Of a stretch of DNA of 40,115 nt, positions 37,958 through 40,115 are shown piece by piece. This stretch comes from a virus. The DNA lies in the IMG/VR virus record IMGVR_UViG_3300024302_000020, positions 1 to 40,115 of that record; one strand, given 5' to 3'. The translations under genes and the position numbers were made by a program. Numbering within the stretch: the first letter of the stretch is position 1; every line of letters begins with the position of its first letter. The notes beneath the pieces are model-generated. The model saw nothing but the letters and a program-made list of their open reading frames with translations, made no database searches and was not told the origin of the DNA.

Positions 37958-40115
37958 CAGATTATGATGAACAAGAAAGAAGCAGCAGTACAGCAGCTAA
38001 TCGAAGAAGAAGAGATGGCTAGCAATGATGTTGCTCCCATGAGTGATGCCGAGCTAGTCTCAGTCTGTACCCAAGAGATTTCACAGGGTCTGGGGGGAGA
38101 AAATGGAAGCGATAACCAGGAAATATCCCTACCACTCGAATATTATAATGCTCGTTTGCCAGGTATTTCAGCACGAAAAGCACGTGATCGCGACTCCTCT
38201 GTCTATGTTAGCGATGATTTAAGGTCAGCCGTTGAGTCTACGATGGCTGAGATAATGCCACTTTTTCAGACTAACGAGCTGGGTGTGTTTGATCCAGTAA
38301 GTGAAGAAGATGTTGAGCAAGCAGAAGTAGAAACTGCGCTATCAAACCATTTATTCTTTACAGAGTATAGCGGATATTTAATTTTACAAGAGCTGGTGAA
38401 AGACGCGCTGTTGAATCGCAACTGCACTGCTAAAGTCTATTGGGATGAGCGTGGCGAAGTTAGCTATGAAGAGTTGGACGGTATCCCCGCCATGGCTATC
38501 CCGCAAGTGCTACAGCCTCAGCAAGAAAATGAATCTGTTGAGCTAGTCGAGCAAGAAGTGGATGGCCAAGTAGAAATCCCACCAATGATTGACCCGATAA
38601 CCGGGATGCCCGCGGACATGGGGCAGGTTATTGAGACCTATCGCGTAAAGATCAAGCGTATCAAGATGATTGGGAAGCCTGTCATAGAATCGATTGCGCC
38701 TGAAAATTTAGTTGTCGGATCAGATCATCACAGTCCTGTACTTTTTGACGCACGATTTGTTGCACACTCGAAAGTTGAGACAGCAAGCTCACTGATAGCG
38801 CAGGGTTTTGATCCCGAGGTCGTTAAGAAGCTACCGGATTATAATAGCGGTCAGGAATCCTCCTATGCCAGAAGCAACTCAGATTATGGCTCGGTTGACG
38901 ATAGCACCATGCTCATCCAGGTATACGAATGTTTTATAAATATTGATTTCGATGGCGATGGTCTAGCTGAGCGACGAAAGGTAGTGATTGCTGGGGATGA
39001 TACTCTATTAAGCAATGATGTCTGTGATCACACACCACTCGTTGGGGGTGTTGGCACGATTATGCCGCATGCCTATGAAGGTGTGAGTTTATTCGACAGA
39101 TTAAAGGGTATTCAGGATGTTAAGACGAATCTGATCAGATCAGTCATAGACAGCACAGCGTTAAGCGCAAATCCTAGAATCGGAGTGGTGACTGGCGAAG
39201 CGAATCTCGATGATATATTAAGCAGCTCAACGGGTGGTATCGTACGAGTAACAAACCCTGGTGCTGCGTTCCAGTTTCCAAACCCAGAAGTCGGTCAATC
39301 TAGTTATTCATTGCTCAGTATGATGGATGCTCAGCGCCAAGAGCGTGGCGGTAGTGCAATTAGTACAGCTAATGCGGCACAGAGTGTATCTGGTGATTCT
39401 GCGCACGGCATAGAAAGGGTCATGAGTGCGATGGAGCTGGCGAATACATTAATAGCCCGCACGATTGCAGAGACAGTAGTGAAAGGTATCTTTATCACAC
39501 TCCATGCTGTCATCAAAGCCAATATGAAATCACCAGTCAACGCTCGTATCGGTGGTAAGTGGGTAAATAGTACGCCTGCTGAATGGAAAGATAGACCAGT
39601 AGTAAGAGTCCAGATGGGCAATTCACATGCTAAGAATCAGCAGATGGCGGGCGTGATGAATCAGATTGCACAGGTCCAAGGAATGCTTGCACAAGCGGGG
39701 TCAGTATTATTCTCAGAAGAAAAGCAATATGATGCGCTGACTGATGGGGCTAAATACTCTGGGGTCACAACACCTGAGCGGTATTATGTAGACATTACAT
39801 CACCTGAAGGGCAGCAAGCAAAACAGCAGCAAACTCAGCAGAAGCAGCAAGAAAAACAGAAGATGGACGAGGCTCAGCAGACAATGATGCAGGGTCAACA
39901 GATGCTTGCTCAGGCGGAGATGCTTAAAGGCCAAGCGGATATGCAGGCGAATCAGGTTAAGGTACAGAATGAGCAGTTGAAAGCTGAGATACAAGGCTTG
40001 AAAGAGCTGGCTAACGCAAACCAGAAGTCAGCAGAATTAGAATTCGATTACGCGAAGTTATATCTAGATAACCAACTCAAGAAAGAAGAAAACGAAAGCA
40101 AGCAGGCTTTGGAGC
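37263..40115 (+). repeat. Terminase/portal segment, allele B (repeat of 1-2871)
   Basis: This is the second version of the left end. Offset is 37262 through the terminase part and 37244 at the end. TerL is nearly identical. The first 70 or so bases of the portal gene match, then the copies diverge, and the last 300 bases become near-identical again. The final 127 bases (39989-40115) match exactly, with a mismatch at 39988. Confidence 0.95.
37964..40115 (+). CDS. Portal protein, P22-like (allele B, cut by window end)
   Basis: The frame stays open from the ATG to the window end, so about 717 residues are present and only the last 22 or so are missing. It is clearly homologous to the protein at 702-2939. 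Examples of substitutions are YNARLPGMSA against YNARLPGISA, and NNLGVFDPDGE against NELGVFDPVSE. The GGVGTIMPHAY, ANPRIGVVTGEANLDDIL and FQFPNPEVGQSSYSLL blocks are preserved. Net deletion of 18 bases relative to copy A keeps the frame, so both alleles look functional. Confidence 0.9.
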   Translation, partial: MMNKKEAAVQQLIEEEEMASNDVAPMSDAELVSVCTQEISQGLGGENGSDNQEISLPLEYYNARLPGISARKARDRDSSVYVSDDLRSAVESTMAEIMPLFQTNELGVFDPVSEEDVEQAEVETALSNHLFFTEYSGYLILQELVKDALLNRNCTAKVYWDERGEVSYEELDGIPAMAIPQVLQPQQENESVELVEQEVDGQVEIPPMIDPITGMPADMGQVIETYRVKIKRIKMIGKPVIESIAPENLVVGSDHHSPVLFDARFVAHSKVETASSLIAQGFDPEVVKKLPDYNSGQESSYARSNSDYGSVDDSTMLIQVYECFINIDFDGDGLAERRKVVIAGDDTLLSNDVCDHTPLVGGVGTIMPHAYEGVSLFDRLKGIQDVKTNLIRSVIDSTALSANPRIGVVTGEANLDDILSSSTGGIVRVTNPGAAFQFPNPEVGQSSYSLLSMMDAQRQERGGSAISTANAAQSVSGDSAHGIERVMSAMELANTLIARTIAETVVKGIFITLHAVIKANMKSPVNARIGGKWVNSTPAEWKDRPVVRVQMGNSHAKNQQMAGVMNQIAQVQGMLAQAGSVLFSEEKQYDALTDGAKYSGVTTPERYYVDITSPEGQQAKQQQTQQKQQEKQKMDEAQQTMMQGQQMLAQAEMLKGQADMQANQVKVQNEQLKAEIQGLKELANANQKSAELEFDYAKLYLDNQLKKEENESKQALE

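Noticed and set aside
1-40115. Integrase, att sites or lysogeny module
   Set aside because: No recombinase-like gene or CI-type repressor was recognised, and the only HTH regulator is Cro-sized; a temperate lifestyle is not supported by this window.

Overview
This window is a tailed double-stranded DNA phage genome, or very nearly one unit of it, and not a bacterial chromosome. Genes are densely packed with frequent ATGA/TAATG overlaps. The set is phage-specific: small and large terminase, P22-type portal, scaffold, SU10-type major capsid protein, P22 gp4/gp10-like tail factors, ejection-type proteins, holin/M15 endolysin, and a Sak4/DUF669 recombination module. No tail-tube, tape-measure or sheath gene is seen, which suggests a short-tailed (podovirus-like) particle. 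No integrase, DNA polymerase or tRNA gene was recognised. The host cannot be named from the sequence; strong Shine-Dalgarno sites suggest a bacterial, probably Gram-negative, host.

Layout. (1) 1-23321, plus strand: end of TerL, portal, a TylF-like methyltransferase, an HExxH protein, scaffold, capsid, a beta-propeller tail protein, a lysis cassette (10.7-12.6 kb), tail factors, a GT1 glycosyltransferase, ejection-type proteins and a cupin. (2) 29813 down to 23318, minus strand: Sak4-like ATPase, DUF669 protein, PD-(D/E)xK nuclease, an SF2 helicase interrupted by an intein, a VRR-NUC nuclease and several small proteins. (3) 29823-29953: a divergent promoter/operator region next to a Cro-sized HTH gene. 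(4) 29954-34678, plus strand: HTH gene, Toprim primase-helicase, a 390-bp gene-free region rich in C/G runs and palindromes (candidate origin), then small accessory genes including an HNH/AP2 protein. (5) 34795-40115, plus strand: ParB-like protein, TET-associated-type glycosyltransferase, small terminase, complete TerL and a second, truncated portal.

The two ends overlap. Positions 37263-40115 are a diverged second version of 1-2871. The last 127 bases match 2745-2871 exactly and the base just before them differs. This is best explained by a circular or circularly permuted genome of about 37.24-37.26 kb, assembled across two coexisting terminase/portal alleles.

The most remarkable locus is the helicase at 24805-27225. 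A 275-residue intein splits its DEAH box (DE|CH). A second gene of 218 codons with its own GGAG ribosome-binding site lies entirely inside the intein DNA, on the same strand but in the +1 frame. That product looks like a zinc-finger plus Vsr/DUF559-like (PD-(D/E)xK superfamily) homing endonuclease. The homing nuclease therefore appears to be overprinted on the intein rather than fused in frame.
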